A stretch of DNA of 36,113 bases from Phocaeicola_A sp045545095 (GCA_045545095.1 JAZQAG010000001.1:1-36113); one strand, 5' to 3'; positions 1 through 8,533 are shown, counted from the stretch's first letter. A program made the numbers and translations. Notes: generated by a model from the sequence alone, not told the origin.

Positions 1-12
1 AGGATGAAAGTG

Positions 13-20
13 TATCTTTG
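13..20 (+). promoter_or_regulatory. Possible orphan -7 promoter element
   Basis: TATCTTTG matches the Bacteroidetes -7 consensus TAnnTTTG on the plus strand. No plus-strand gene follows until 3225, so it may drive a short transcript, or it may be a chance match. It lies inside an 8-bp inverted repeat (12-19 with 43-50). A -33 element would fall outside the window. Confidence 0.3.
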
Positions 21-68
21 CCATAATGTATTTACTATGCCTAAAGATACAAAAACTTTAGGATATAT

Positions 69-100
69 CAAAGCCCCAGCTTGTGAAAGTAGGGGCTTTG
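69..100. repeat. GC-rich hairpin, possible terminator
   Basis: A perfect 9-bp inverted repeat, CAAAGCCCC (69-77) with GGGGCTTTG (92-100), has a 14-nt loop. Outside it, TATAT/ATATA flanks can extend the stem with a small bulge. No strong T-run follows on either strand, so a terminator role is uncertain. It would end a short transcript starting from the element at 13-20. Confidence 0.4.
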
Positions 101-113
101 TGATATAATAAAT

Positions 114-140
114 GAGGGCGCATCATTTTGACACACCCTC
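114..140 (-). terminator. Probable pepD terminator
   Basis: GAGGG and CCCTC arms close a loop about 60 nt downstream of the pepD stop. In the minus-strand transcript the stem extends to about 10 bp through G-U wobbles, which the plus-strand transcript cannot form. The minus-strand hairpin is followed by ATTTATTAT. This orientation bias fits termination of pepD. Confidence 0.5.
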
Positions 141-200
141 TTTATTTTCTTATTTGCGTCTAAAAGATGAATTATACACATCTTTTCTTCTGCATAATTC

Positions 201-1661
201 TTATTCTTTGCAAGGCACCTGTTTCAGAGTTTCCAACAGGAAGTCGTAGAACTTCTGTACTGAAGGGATGAACACGCGCTCATCGGGAGAATGGGGTGAA
301 CGCAAGGTCGGGCCGAAGGAAATCATGTCGAGTCCCGGATGGGTGGCACCGATGATACCGCATTCGAGTCCTGCATGAATCACTTTCACTTCGGGCTGTT
401 TGCCGAACTGGATGTTGTAGCTCTCCTTCATGGCCTTCAGGATGGGCGAGTTCACGTTGGGTTGCCAGCCTGAGTAGCTTCCGCTCAGTTCCACCTTCAT
501 ACCTGCCATGTTGAAGCAGCACTCCAGTGATGTAGCCACATATTCCTTCATCGATTCGCTACTGCTACGTGCCAGGATGTTGAACTCTGCGTGTCCGTCA
601 CCTATGCGGATAATGGCCAGGTTGGATGAGGTTTCCACTGTGTCGGGGATGGTGGGGATGTAGCGCACCACACCGTCGTGGCAAGCGAAGATTGCGTCCA
701 CGAGGTTGTCCTGAATCTCTTCGGGAACTTCTCCCTTCGGAAGTTCTATGCGTTCGGCCTTCAACGTGATAGGGGTCTCTACGGCGCTGTACTCTTCGTT
801 GAACAGCTCTTCGCAATACTTCACCAATCCCATCAGTTCCTCCTCGTTTTCGGCGGGGATGGTCAATACGGCTTCACATTCGCGGGGGATAGCGTTGCGC
901 ATGTTTCCTCCGCTCCAGCTGGCCAGGCGTGCTTCATAGTCGGCAATGGCTTCGCGTACCAGACGCACCATCAACTTGTTGGCATTGGCACGACCTTCGC
1001 AGATCTCGAGCCCTGAGTGTCCGCCGCGCAAGCCCTTGAGGGTAATCTTTACCGCCACGTCCGTCGGATCGGTTTCCATCTCCTTGTATTCGAGTGAAGC
1101 CGTCACGTCGATACCGCCGGCACATCCGATGTAGAGTTCGCCCTCTTCTTCCGAATCGAGGTTGAGCAACATTTTCCCCTTCAGGGTTCCCTCTTTCAGT
1201 CCGAAAGCACCGTACATGCCCGTCTCCTCATCGGCCGTGATGAGAGCTTCCAACGGACCGTGTACCAGTGTGTTGTCCTCCATGATGGCCATGATGGCGG
1301 CCACGCCCATACCGTTGTCAGCACCGAGTGTCGTACCCTTGGCACGTACCCATTCGCCATCGATATACGTTTGTATGGGATCTTTTACAAAGTCGTGTAC
1401 TGTGTCGTTATTCTTCTGTGGCACCATGTCCATGTGGGCCTGCAGGACAACCGTTTCGCGATTTTCCATACCTGCCGTAGCCGGTTTGCGGTAGATGATG
1501 TTCCCAGCCTCGTCCATGCAGGTCTCCACACCGACCTGTTTGCCAAAGTCGAGCAGGAATTGTTGGATAGCTTCGAGGTGTCCCGATGGACGGGGAACTT
1601 GTGTCAGCGAGTAGAAATGTTTCCACACTGCTTGTGGAGCCAATGATTGGATAGTTTCCAT
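201..1661 (-). CDS. pepD: Aminoacyl-histidine dipeptidase (M20 family)
   Basis: A 486-residue cytosolic metallopeptidase of the PepD (beta-alanyl/aminoacyl-histidine dipeptidase) branch of family M20, which cleaves Xaa-His and other dipeptides. The di-zinc site is visible in order: AHMDM (H76, D78), GADNG (D115), the catalytic DEETG (E145-E146), LDSEEEG (D169) and a late HAGLECG. The insert between the metal motifs is the lid/dimerisation domain. Length matches the usual 480-490 residues. The ATG start gives the expected N-terminus (METIQSLAPQ); no clear TAnnTTTG promoter is visible directly upstream. It is transcribed alone and is followed by a hairpin at 114-140. Confidence 0.93.
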   Translation of the reverse strand: METIQSLAPQAVWKHFYSLTQVPRPSGHLEAIQQFLLDFGKQVGVETCMDEAGNIIYRKPATAGMENRETVVLQAHMDMVPQKNNDTVHDFVKDPIQTYIDGEWVRAKGTTLGADNGMGVAAIMAIMEDNTLVHGPLEALITADEETGMYGAFGLKEGTLKGKMLLNLDSEEEGELYIGCAGGIDVTASLEYKEMETDPTDVAVKITLKGLRGGHSGLEICEGRANANKLMVRLVREAIADYEARLASWSGGNMRNAIPRECEAVLTIPAENEEELMGLVKYCEELFNEEYSAVETPITLKAERIELPKGEVPEEIQDNLVDAIFACHDGVVRYIPTIPDTVETSSNLAIIRIGDGHAEFNILARSSSESMKEYVATSLECCFNMAGMKVELSGSYSGWQPNVNSPILKAMKESYNIQFGKQPEVKVIHAGLECGIIGATHPGLDMISFGPTLRSPHSPDERVFIPSVQKFYDFLLETLKQVPCKE

Positions 1662-1717
1662 ATTTTCAGTTTTTATTTATAGGTTAATAGTTCTTTCTAA
1701 ATTTTGAGAATAGGTCA

Positions 1718-1801
1718 CGGATGATATTGATGATACGGATTTACACAGATTTTTTTCTTTGTTTGTCAGTGTTCTTCTGTTTCATCGTTTCATCTGTGGT
1801 C
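1718..1801. repeat. AT-rich intergenic repeat-like sequence
   Basis: The 139-bp gap between pepD and the next gene contains phrases such as ACGGATTTACACAGATTT and CATCTGTGG. These resemble short dispersed intergenic repeats I recall from Bacteroides genomes. No coding potential or terminator was recognised. The identification as a dispersed repeat is from memory. Confidence 0.25.
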
Positions 1802-2793
1802 TATTGTTTCAGTAGTACTTTTGTCCTCCCCAATGCCACCATGCTCCATACCCCCAACAGGATGAGAGCGGCCGTCTGGGTGCCATGTACGATGAGAGCA
1901 AACACTCCCGCGTCAGCTTCGCTCACTCCGTAAAGCATTGTCAGCATCGAGATGACCACATAATGCCATGGGCCCGCCCCGTTGGGAGTGGGCACAAGCA
2001 CGGCGAAACTTGTGGTGATGAACACTGCAAGGCCTGCTCTGAAGCCCAAGTCGGCCGTGAACGGAAAGCAATAGAACGTCAGGTAGAACTGCATGATATA
2101 GCTTCCCCAAATGGCGGCGCTATAGAAGAGGAAGAGCGGCAAATTCTTGACCTTTCGTACCGAACAGATACCTTCCCAGAATCCGCGCAAGGTGCCCTTT
2201 ACCTTTTCTGCAAATGAGAACCGCCGGAGCACGTAGTAAGCACCCACGCAGAGCGCTATCAACACACCTGCCCACAGGTAGAGACTTCCTGATGTAAGGA
2301 GCGAACGTACCGAGTCGAAGTTTGTCCCCTTCTCAACAAAGAAGGTGCGCAACACATCAAACTGGAGCATCACCACCAGCAGGGCTATGAGCATGACACA
2401 CACCATATCCACTACACGTTCCGTCACCACCGTACCTAACGATTTGGTGAACGACACCCCATCGTATCGCTTCAGTACACCGCATCGTGCCACCTCGCCC
2501 GAGCGGGGAATCACCAGGCTGGCCGCGTAGGATAGGAAAATCGAGTTGATGCACGTCCCCGTGCGTGGCCGTTCGCCCAATGGCTCCAACGTCTGTTTCC
2601 AACGGAGACCACGGAACACATGGCTCAGCACCTCGAATACCAGCGACAATGCCAGCCACCACAGGTTCATCTCGTACAGAAACGTGTGGCTCACGGCCGA
2701 GAAGTCGAAATCGCGATATGTCCAATAGAGTATCCCTCCCCCCAATGCGAGGGGAAGCAATATCTTTATGAGGCTTTTCAGGTGTTTTCTCAT
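1801..2793 (-). CDS. YbhN/UPF0104 (LPG synthase TM-like) membrane protein
   Basis: A polytopic inner-membrane protein of the UPF0104/YbhN family, the membrane half of lysylphosphatidylglycerol synthase (flippase-like) without the soluble aminoacyl-transferase domain. Hydrophobic segments run through its length. Conserved family blocks include VIPRSGEVARCGVLKRYDG and VTERVVDM. The open frame reaches back to 2847, but I place the start at the ATG at 2791-2793 (330 residues, MRKHLKSLIK). A near-perfect promoter (2812-2842) lies inside the longer frame, so the first 18 codons would not be transcribed from it. Members are linked to lipid or glycolipid translocation; the substrate is unknown. Confidence 0.82.
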   Translation of the reverse strand: MRKHLKSLIKILLPLALGGGILYWTYRDFDFSAVSHTFLYEMNLWWLALSLVFEVLSHVFRGLRWKQTLEPLGERPRTGTCINSIFLSYAASLVIPRSGEVARCGVLKRYDGVSFTKSLGTVVTERVVDMVCVMLIALLVVMLQFDVLRTFFVEKGTNFDSVRSLLTSGSLYLWAGVLIALCVGAYYVLRRFSFAEKVKGTLRGFWEGICSVRKVKNLPLFLFYSAAIWGSYIMQFYLTFYCFPFTADLGFRAGLAVFITTSFAVLVPTPNGAGPWHYVVISMLTMLYGVSEADAGVFALIVHGTQTAALILLGVWSMVALGRTKVLLKQ

Positions 2794-2811
2794 ATCTGCT
2801 GTTATTCCTTG

Positions 2812-2842
2812 CAAAGGAACAACTTTTATTTGAGTTGGCAAA
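2812..2842 (-). promoter_or_regulatory. Promoter for the YbhN-like gene
   Basis: On the minus strand TTTG (2839-2842), exactly 19 nt, then TTCCTTTG (2812-2819). This is the Bacteroidetes housekeeping architecture with one mismatch in the -7 box. It sits 18 nt before the ATG at 2793 and decides the start of that gene. Confidence 0.65.
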
Positions 2843-2847
2843 ACCAA

Positions 2848-3167
2848 TATCTATAAAAAGAGTGAAGAGTGCAAATTTCAGATTTCCCTCTTACCATTCT
2901 CCCTTCTGGGTCCCTTGTGACTCCCTTGTGACTCCCTTGTGACTCTCATTCGAAAGGGAGGATTGATAGGAGATGAATGGGGACCATAAGAAAATGAGAA
3001 CGAAAGTGGATAGGAATGGACTTAAATGATATACGTTTTCAGATAGCCTGAACAGACTTATGGATTTTCATTTCTTATTTGGATAAAAGTGTTCATCAGT
3101 TTCGGTCTCACAAACGGATTTTATGGAGATAAGTGGATGCAAAGGGTGATATTTTCGCAGAAATATG
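2848..3167. other. Non-coding interval with an 11-bp triple repeat
   Basis: No credible gene is seen in this divergent interval between the YbhN-like gene and rsmA. The only clear structure is three perfect tandem copies of the 11-mer TCCCTTGTGAC at 2911-2943, with a partial fourth. The rest is unstructured and moderately AT-rich. Confidence 0.6.
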
Positions 3168-3175
3168 TATCTTTG
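3168..3175 (+). promoter_or_regulatory. rsmA -7 promoter element
   Basis: TATCTTTG is a perfect TAnnTTTG match about 50 nt upstream of the rsmA ATG; no good -33 TTTG is at the 19-bp spacing. The leader contains a small GTGGG/CCCAC hairpin (3188-3192 with 3204-3208) ending 16 nt before the start codon. Confidence 0.55.
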
Positions 3176-3224
3176 CCGCACATAAAGGTGGGGACTGTAA
3201 ATTCCCACACTAAAAAACAGACAG

Positions 3225-4040
3225 ATGCGACTTGTAAAACCCAAAAAGTTCCTCGGACAACACTTTCTGAAGGACTTGAAGATAGCGAAAGATATAGCTG
3301 ACACGGTGGATGCTTGCCCGGGACTGCCCGTGTTGGAGGTAGGGCCGGGTATGGGTGTGCTCACCCAATTCCTTATCTCCAAGGAAAGGCTACTGAAAGT
3401 GGTGGAACTGGACTTTGAATCCGTGGCCTACTTGAGAGAGAATTTTCCTTCGTTGGAGGAAAATATCATTGAGGATGACTTCCTGAAGATGCACCTCGAC
3501 CGCTTGTTCGATGGGAAACCTTTTGTACTGACGGGTAATTATCCTTATAATATTTCGAGTCAGATATTCTTCAAGATGCTGGAGTATAAGGAACTGATAC
3601 CTTGTTGCACGGGCATGATACAGAAGGAGGTGGCCGAGCGTATGGCGGCAGCGCCAGGAAGCAAGACCTACGGTATCCTGAGTGTCCTGATGCAGGCATG
3701 GTACAGGGTGGAGTACCTCTTTACGGTACACGAGCATGTGTTCAACCCGCCGCCCAAGGTGAAAAGTGCTGTCATACGTATGACGCGTAACGATACGAAG
3801 GAGTTGGGGTGCAACGAACAACTCTTCAAACAGGTGGTGAAGACTACCTTCAACCAACGGCGCAAGACACTGCGCAACTCCATCAAGCCTATTCTGGGCA
3901 AAGACAGTCCCTTGTTGGCAGATGAAATCTTCAACAAACGTCCGGAGCAACTCTCTGTGGAACAGTTTGTGGAACTGACAAATCGTGTGGAAAAAGAGTT
4001 GGCGACAAATGGCGAATCATTAGCTGTTGGCAAGTCGTAA
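3225..4040 (+). CDS. rsmA: 16S rRNA dimethyladenosine transferase
   Basis: The KsgA/RsmA enzyme dimethylates the two adjacent adenines in the 3'-terminal helix of 16S rRNA (A1518/A1519 in E. coli numbering) using S-adenosylmethionine, late in 30S assembly. Visible signatures: KKFLGQHFLKD at the N-terminus, SAM-binding VLEVGPGMG (36-44), acidic ELD (61-63), catalytic NYPY (105-108, the NLPY-type motif), and FNPPPKVKSAV and FNQRRKTLRNS in the C-terminal RNA-binding part. The 271-residue length is typical. The start follows a promoter at 3168-3175. The gap to the next gene carries only a weak AGGGA/TCCCT hairpin (4076-4090). Confidence 0.96.
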   Translation: MRLVKPKKFLGQHFLKDLKIAKDIADTVDACPGLPVLEVGPGMGVLTQFLISKERLLKVVELDFESVAYLRENFPSLEENIIEDDFLKMHLDRLFDGKPFVLTGNYPYNISSQIFFKMLEYKELIPCCTGMIQKEVAERMAAAPGSKTYGILSVLMQAWYRVEYLFTVHEHVFNPPPKVKSAVIRMTRNDTKELGCNEQLFKQVVKTTFNQRRKTLRNSIKPILGKDSPLLADEIFNKRPEQLSVEQFVELTNRVEKELATNGESLAVGKS

Positions 4041-4160
4041 GTCTGGTTGTAGTCTGATAAAAACGTTGTTGATAGAGGGAAAAACTCCCTTAAAATAAGA
4101 AAAAATACCTTGAGAATGAAAAAAAAAGGCGGAAAAGGTGGAAATTAGATATTTATTCCT

Positions 4161-4168
4161 TTACTTTG
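4161..4168 (+). promoter_or_regulatory. Weak -7 element before the DUF349 gene
   Basis: TTACTTTG (one mismatch to TAnnTTTG) lies about 50 nt upstream of the ATG at 4219. No matching -33 element is seen. Read-through from rsmA is an alternative. Confidence 0.3.
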
Positions 4169-4218
4169 TCTGCTCGAAAGGTTTGATACCTATAAATTCA
4201 ATACCAAAAAAGTAAGAT

Positions 4219-6093
4219 ATGATTGATCCTAATGACACTAACAAGCCCTTGGAAGAAGGACTGTTGGAAGAAAACAGAGAGATGGCTGAGACCGTAGTGG
4301 CAGAACAGCCTTGTGAAAACGTGGAGAATGAATCGACCGACGCAAACATGCCGGAGTTGGAGAATGATGGACAAGCAGCCGTAGAGGCGGTGGCCTATAT
4401 TCCCAAGGAGACGCAGGAAGAGGTTATAGCCCGACTGAAGGAGATGGTCGAAGAGGGTAACGTGTCTGACAAACAGGAACTGGATGCACTGAAGCAAAAT
4501 TTTTATAAATTACACCGTATTTGTCAGGAGAAGGCCTTAGCTGCATTTGTAGAGGCGGGTGGTGCTGCCGAAGAATTTGTTCCTGAACACAATCTTTTGG
4601 AAGATGAATACAAAGAGGTGATGGCACGTATCAAGGCCATGCGTACGGAAATCATGGAAAAGCAGGAGGCGGAGCGTGAAGCAAACTTGCAAAAGAAGTT
4701 GGCCATCATTGAAAGACTGAAAGGTATTTGCGAAGGAGTGATTGATTCCAATGCTTACAATGAGGTGAAGGAATTGCAGCAGGAGTGGAACGAGATAAAG
4801 GATGTGCCTGCAGGAAAGGTGAACGAATTGTGGAAGAATTATCAACTTTGCCGTGACAATTTCTACGATTTGTTAAAGTTGAACAATGAATTCCGTGAAT
4901 ATGATTTCAAGAAGAATCTGGAGGTGAAGACGCGCTTGTGTGAGGAGGCCGAACGCTTGGCATCAGAAGATGATGTAGTAGCAGCCTTCCGCCAGTTGCA
5001 AAACTTGCATCAAGAATATCGCGAAACAGGACCTGTTGCTAAGGAACTTCGTGAGGATTTGTGGACACGGTTCAAAAATGCATCGACAGAAATAAATAAA
5101 CGCCATCAGGCTCATTTTGAAACTCTGAAGGCTGCAGAACAGAATAATTTGGAGCAGAAAACTGCCATTTGTGAGATTGTGGAAGGGGTAGATTTTGCAG
5201 AACTCACCACTTTTGCCAAATGGGATGAAAGAACTCAGGAGGTGTTGGCTTTGCAGGCCAAGTGGAAGACCATTGGATTTGCTCCACAGAAGATGAATGT
5301 AAAGGTGTTTGAGCGTTTCCGTCAGGCTTGTGATGGATTCTTCAACAAGAAGGCGGAATTCTTCAAGCAACTGCGTGATACAATGAATGATAATCTCGAG
5401 CGGAAGAAATCTCTGTGTGAACAGGCCGAAGCTCTGAAGGATAGCACTGATTGGAAAGCAACATCAGACAAGCTGACCAAGTTGCAGAAGGAATGGAAAA
5501 CTATTGGTGCTGTGCCTCATAAACAATCGGATGCAATATGGAAACGCTTCATTGCTGCATGTGACTATTTCTTTGAACAGAAGGGTAAGGTCACTTCATC
5601 ACAACGGAGTGTGGAGAAAGAGAATTTGGCAAAGAAGCAGGATGTCATTGTCCGTCTGGTTGCCTTGAATACTGATGAGGTGGCCGAGGATGCTGCCAAG
5701 CAGGTTCGTGCCCTGATGCAGGAGTGGAACACTATTGGACATGTGCCTTTCAAAGAAAAAGACAAAATCTATAAGGAATATCGCGTAGCTGTGGATGCTT
5801 TATATGATAAATTCAATCTGTCCGCATCTCAAAAGAATTTGAATAAATTCCGTTCAAACTTAGGGAACTCAGGCAATTCTCTTTCACGTGAGCGCGAGAA
5901 GTTGATGCGTGCCTATGAGATGAAGAAGAATGAAATCCAAACGTATGAGAACAATATAGGATTCCTTACCAGCTCATCTAAGAAAGGTAACAGTCTGGTG
6001 GCTGAGATGAACCGTAAGATTGATAAGTTGAAGTCAGATTTGCAATTGATTGTTGATAAAATCAAAGTGATTGACGAACAAGAAGCAGAATGA
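4219..6093 (+). CDS. DUF349 repeat protein
   Basis: A 624-residue highly charged, mostly helical, presumably cytosolic protein. After an acidic N-terminal stretch of about 80 residues it carries five DUF349 repeats. Their W-x-x-I/T-G-type cores are near residues 185, 262, 344, 421 and 498 (LQQEWNEI, LHQEYRETG, LQAKWKTIG, LQKEWKTIG, LMQEWNTIG), giving a period of about 77-78 residues. Each repeat continues into a helix with F-x-x-A/C-x-x-x-F/Y. A coiled-coil tail rich in K/E follows. There is no signal peptide. DUF349 proteins are widespread in Bacteroidetes; a biochemical role is not settled as far as I know. It is closed by the terminator at 6151-6187. Confidence 0.88.
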   Translation: MIDPNDTNKPLEEGLLEENREMAETVVAEQPCENVENESTDANMPELENDGQAAVEAVAYIPKETQEEVIARLKEMVEEGNVSDKQELDALKQNFYKLHRICQEKALAAFVEAGGAAEEFVPEHNLLEDEYKEVMARIKAMRTEIMEKQEAEREANLQKKLAIIERLKGICEGVIDSNAYNEVKELQQEWNEIKDVPAGKVNELWKNYQLCRDNFYDLLKLNNEFREYDFKKNLEVKTRLCEEAERLASEDDVVAAFRQLQNLHQEYRETGPVAKELREDLWTRFKNASTEINKRHQAHFETLKAAEQNNLEQKTAICEIVEGVDFAELTTFAKWDERTQEVLALQAKWKTIGFAPQKMNVKVFERFRQACDGFFNKKAEFFKQLRDTMNDNLERKKSLCEQAEALKDSTDWKATSDKLTKLQKEWKTIGAVPHKQSDAIWKRFIAACDYFFEQKGKVTSSQRSVEKENLAKKQDVIVRLVALNTDEVAEDAAKQVRALMQEWNTIGHVPFKEKDKIYKEYRVAVDALYDKFNLSASQKNLNKFRSNLGNSGNSLSREREKLMRAYEMKKNEIQTYENNIGFLTSSSKKGNSLVAEMNRKIDKLKSDLQLIVDKIKVIDEQEAE

Positions 6094-6150
6094 AATACCT
6101 ACTGATGTTATATATAATAAGGTAAGGAAAACGAAAAAAGTAATGGTATC

Positions 6151-6187
6151 GCACTGGCTATCCTGATGGGTAGCCAGTGCTTTTGTT
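6151..6187 (+). terminator. Rho-independent terminator after the DUF349 gene
   Basis: A perfect 10-bp stem, GCACTGGCTA (6151-6160) with TAGCCAGTGC (6171-6180), has a 10-nt loop and is followed directly by TTTTGTT. It ends plus-strand transcription before the convergent kinase gene. Confidence 0.85.
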
Positions 6188-6270
6188 ATGAATAGGGCAT
6201 ATTGGTCTAAGTGTCAGAGATTATTTCGAGCCACATTAATGTGTTGGAATTAATGGGAGACTGCTCTCTT

Positions 6271-7104
6271 TTAGCTTCTCTTTACAAGTCCTTCCATCGG
6301 AGCTTGAAGGATACATCCGATTCTCAGGCCGTAACTTGTGGCAACTTCTGTCAGTTCCTCGCGAAAATAGTAAGCTATGGAGCCTATGAAATGGATGGGG
6401 AGGGTTATGTCGTAAGCAGACAGGATGTTGCGTTTGAAGAATAACTTGAATTGATTGGTGAGTAGTGTGTGTATGGTTGGCTCGTTGCGATGTTTGTGCA
6501 GGAAAGGTGTCAATGATGCCAAAAAACGGTTTGCTAACGGCTGGCGGTAAACGCGCTCAAGGATAGTGCTTTGGTCGAGCTGGTTTTCCGTCAAAAAAGA
6601 TTGGCAGATGTGTGCAGGAAGTTGGCCTTTCAGGCAGTCGCTCACAAGAGCACGTCCTAAAGCCGAACCGCTTCCTTCATCGCCAAGGATATAGCCAAGG
6701 CTGGGAGTATTTTTTACAATGTGTTTCCCATCAAACTGACATGAATTGGAGCCAGTACCTAATATGCAGGCGATACCTGCTTGGTCTCCGCATGTGGCTA
6801 TCGCTGCCCCCAACAAATCGCTCGACACGTTGATGTCGGTACATTGGGGGAGAAGTTCTTGGAAAGCATGGGTCACAATGGCTATCTTTTCGGGTAGCGC
6901 ACAACCGGCCCCATAAAATTCAATATGATGAATAGAATGAGTCTCCTTTAGTTGGGTGGTCATATCATGAATGATGGATTTTATCTCATCAGATGATTGG
7001 TGAAAGGGGTTGATTCCTTGCGTAAAGATGTGTTGTAGTACTTCCCCTTTTGTACATACGCACCATTCTGTCTTGGTAGATCCGCTATCGGCTATCAGTT
7101 TCAT
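6271..7104 (-). CDS. BadF/BadG-type sugar kinase (GlcNAc kinase-like)
   Basis: A 277-residue ASKHA-fold ATPase of the BadF/BadG/BcrA/BcrD family, in the branch that includes N-acetylglucosamine kinases. Phosphate-1 motif DSGSTKTEW (6-14), phosphate-2 motif GTGSNS (116-121) and the following GDEGSG (141-146) are intact. It has no signal peptide and should act in the cytosol on an imported amino sugar or similar substrate. It lies 157 bp downstream of uxuA on the same strand and may be cotranscribed with it, although a 14-bp inverted repeat separates them. The exact substrate cannot be read from the sequence; a sugar-acid role linked to UxuA is an alternative. Confidence 0.8.
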   Translation of the reverse strand: MKLIADSGSTKTEWCVCTKGEVLQHIFTQGINPFHQSSDEIKSIIHDMTTQLKETHSIHHIEFYGAGCALPEKIAIVTHAFQELLPQCTDINVSSDLLGAAIATCGDQAGIACILGTGSNSCQFDGKHIVKNTPSLGYILGDEGSGSALGRALVSDCLKGQLPAHICQSFLTENQLDQSTILERVYRQPLANRFLASLTPFLHKHRNEPTIHTLLTNQFKLFFKRNILSAYDITLPIHFIGSIAYYFREELTEVATSYGLRIGCILQAPMEGLVKRS

Positions 7105-7143
7105 TTCGTTTGTTTATGAGAATTAGGATAAGTCTTGAAATGC

Positions 7144-7200
7144 AGATTTCACAAATTCCTCCGTGACGTAGTTGTGTCAATGGGGAAATTTGTGAAATCT
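7144..7200. repeat. 14-bp perfect inverted repeat, uxuA-kinase gap
   Basis: AGATTTCACAAATT (7144-7157) and AATTTGTGAAATCT (7187-7200) are perfect reverse complements separated by 29 nt. A smaller TGAC...GTCA symmetry lies inside the loop. No T-run follows on the minus strand, so it is not a classical terminator. It could be an operator, an mRNA stabiliser or a dispersed repeat. Confidence 0.6.
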
Positions 7201-7261
7201 ACTTGCCTATATTACGGCTAATGCCTTTCTCAGAAGATTCTGTAGAGGAAATGTACGCTCC

Positions 7262-8437
7262 TTACAAGTTCTCTAACTGGCGTACTGTGGCAATGATGCC
7301 ATCTACTTTTCCGAGAGCGAGCATACGTCCGTGGAAAGAATAGCCTGCATTATATCCCTTGTCTTCATCTCCTAACATGGTAGGGCCATGGTCCACTCGC
7401 ATGGGCAGATTGGGATTTTCTTTCTCGAAAATGCGTACCAGTTCGATGACGTTGGCACGTCCTCCAAGGTGGTCGGCTTCTTGGAAGTAGCTTCCGTCAG
7501 GAGCCACTTCGGTACTACGCAAATGTACGAAATGGGTACGTGATGCAAATTCGCGAGCCAATGCAGGTACATCGTTCTGCAATCCGGCACTGAGAGAACC
7601 AGCGCAGAAGGTGAGGCCGTTGTGCGGATTATCTACAGCCTGGAGGAACCAGCGGATGTCCTCGGCACAAGTGACGATACGTGGCAGACCGAGAATCTGC
7701 ATAGGAGGATCATCGGGATGTACGCACATGTTGATGTCATATTCATCGCACACGGGCATGATGGCCGAGAGGAAGTATTTCATATTTTCGCGCAGAGCAT
7801 CTTTGTCTATGCCGTCATAAAGAGTCAGTAATTTGCGGAAAAGTACTACGGGTTCGCGATCTTTTTCTGTAATGTTTCCATTGACAAAGCCTTGTGTCTT
7901 CACGATGATGGTGTCAATCAATTTGGCATCATCTTCTGGAGTCATTCGGGCAGCCATCTCTTCTACGGCAGCCATCTCCTCAGCCGTATAATCTTTTGAT
8001 GCTCCTTCGCGTTTGAGGATGCAGCAATCGAAATAGGCAAAAGTCTTGCGGTCAAAATAGAGTGATGTGGTACCGTTAGGGTAGGGATGTGCCAAATCTG
8101 TACGTGCCCAATCCAATACAGGCATGAAGTTGTAACAGATGGTCTTGATGCCGGCTTTACCTAAATTGGCCAGACTTATTTTGTAATTCTCAATCAGTTG
8201 GTCACGTTCAGGGCCGGCATATTTGATGGCTTCACAAACGGGAAGGCTTTCTACTACTGACCATCTCAAACCATAAGATTCAATGTATTGTTTCAGGTCC
8301 TGTATGGCTTCCAATGTCCAAATTTCACCATTGGGGATTTCATGAAGGGCTGTTACAATGCCTTCTACACCAATTTGTCGGAGCATAGAAAGGGTTATTT
8401 TGTCTTTCTTGCCGAACCATCTCCAGGTTTTTTCCAT
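7262..8437 (-). CDS. uxuA: Mannonate dehydratase
   Basis: UxuA dehydrates D-mannonate to 2-keto-3-deoxygluconate in hexuronate (glucuronate) catabolism. It is a TIM-barrel metalloenzyme of the xylose-isomerase-like superfamily. The 391-residue length and start MEKTWRWFGKKDKI fit the family. Metal-site and core motifs seen include CVHPDDPP (His about 240), LTFCAGSLSAG, HFVHLRST and the late RVDHGPTM. It has its own promoter at 8504-8533, divergent from mazG. It is followed by a sugar kinase on the same strand. No uxuB or kdgK-like gene is in the window, so the rest of the pathway must be elsewhere. Confidence 0.94.
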   Translation of the reverse strand: MEKTWRWFGKKDKITLSMLRQIGVEGIVTALHEIPNGEIWTLEAIQDLKQYIESYGLRWSVVESLPVCEAIKYAGPERDQLIENYKISLANLGKAGIKTICYNFMPVLDWARTDLAHPYPNGTTSLYFDRKTFAYFDCCILKREGASKDYTAEEMAAVEEMAARMTPEDDAKLIDTIIVKTQGFVNGNITEKDREPVVLFRKLLTLYDGIDKDALRENMKYFLSAIMPVCDEYDINMCVHPDDPPMQILGLPRIVTCAEDIRWFLQAVDNPHNGLTFCAGSLSAGLQNDVPALAREFASRTHFVHLRSTEVAPDGSYFQEADHLGGRANVIELVRIFEKENPNLPMRVDHGPTMLGDEDKGYNAGYSFHGRMLALGKVDGIIATVRQLENL

Positions 8438-8503
8438 AATGTAGTGAATTTATTAGTTTACTATATAATTTTATTGGTTTGTCTTGCATATTACTTGCGC
8501 TTG

Positions 8504-8533
8504 CAAAGATATGATTTTTTTTGAATTGTCAAG
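8504..8533 (-). promoter_or_regulatory. uxuA promoter
   Basis: On the minus strand CTTG (8530-8533), 18 nt, then a perfect TATCTTTG (8504-8511), about 66 nt upstream of the uxuA ATG. The -33 box has one mismatch to TTTG. Confidence 0.6.

Noticed and set aside
3390..3950. 186-residue minus-strand open frame
   Set aside because: Antisense to rsmA with no motif or promoter.
4076..4090. Terminator after rsmA
   Set aside because: Only a 5-bp stem (AGGGA/TCCCT) without a T-run; too weak to call.
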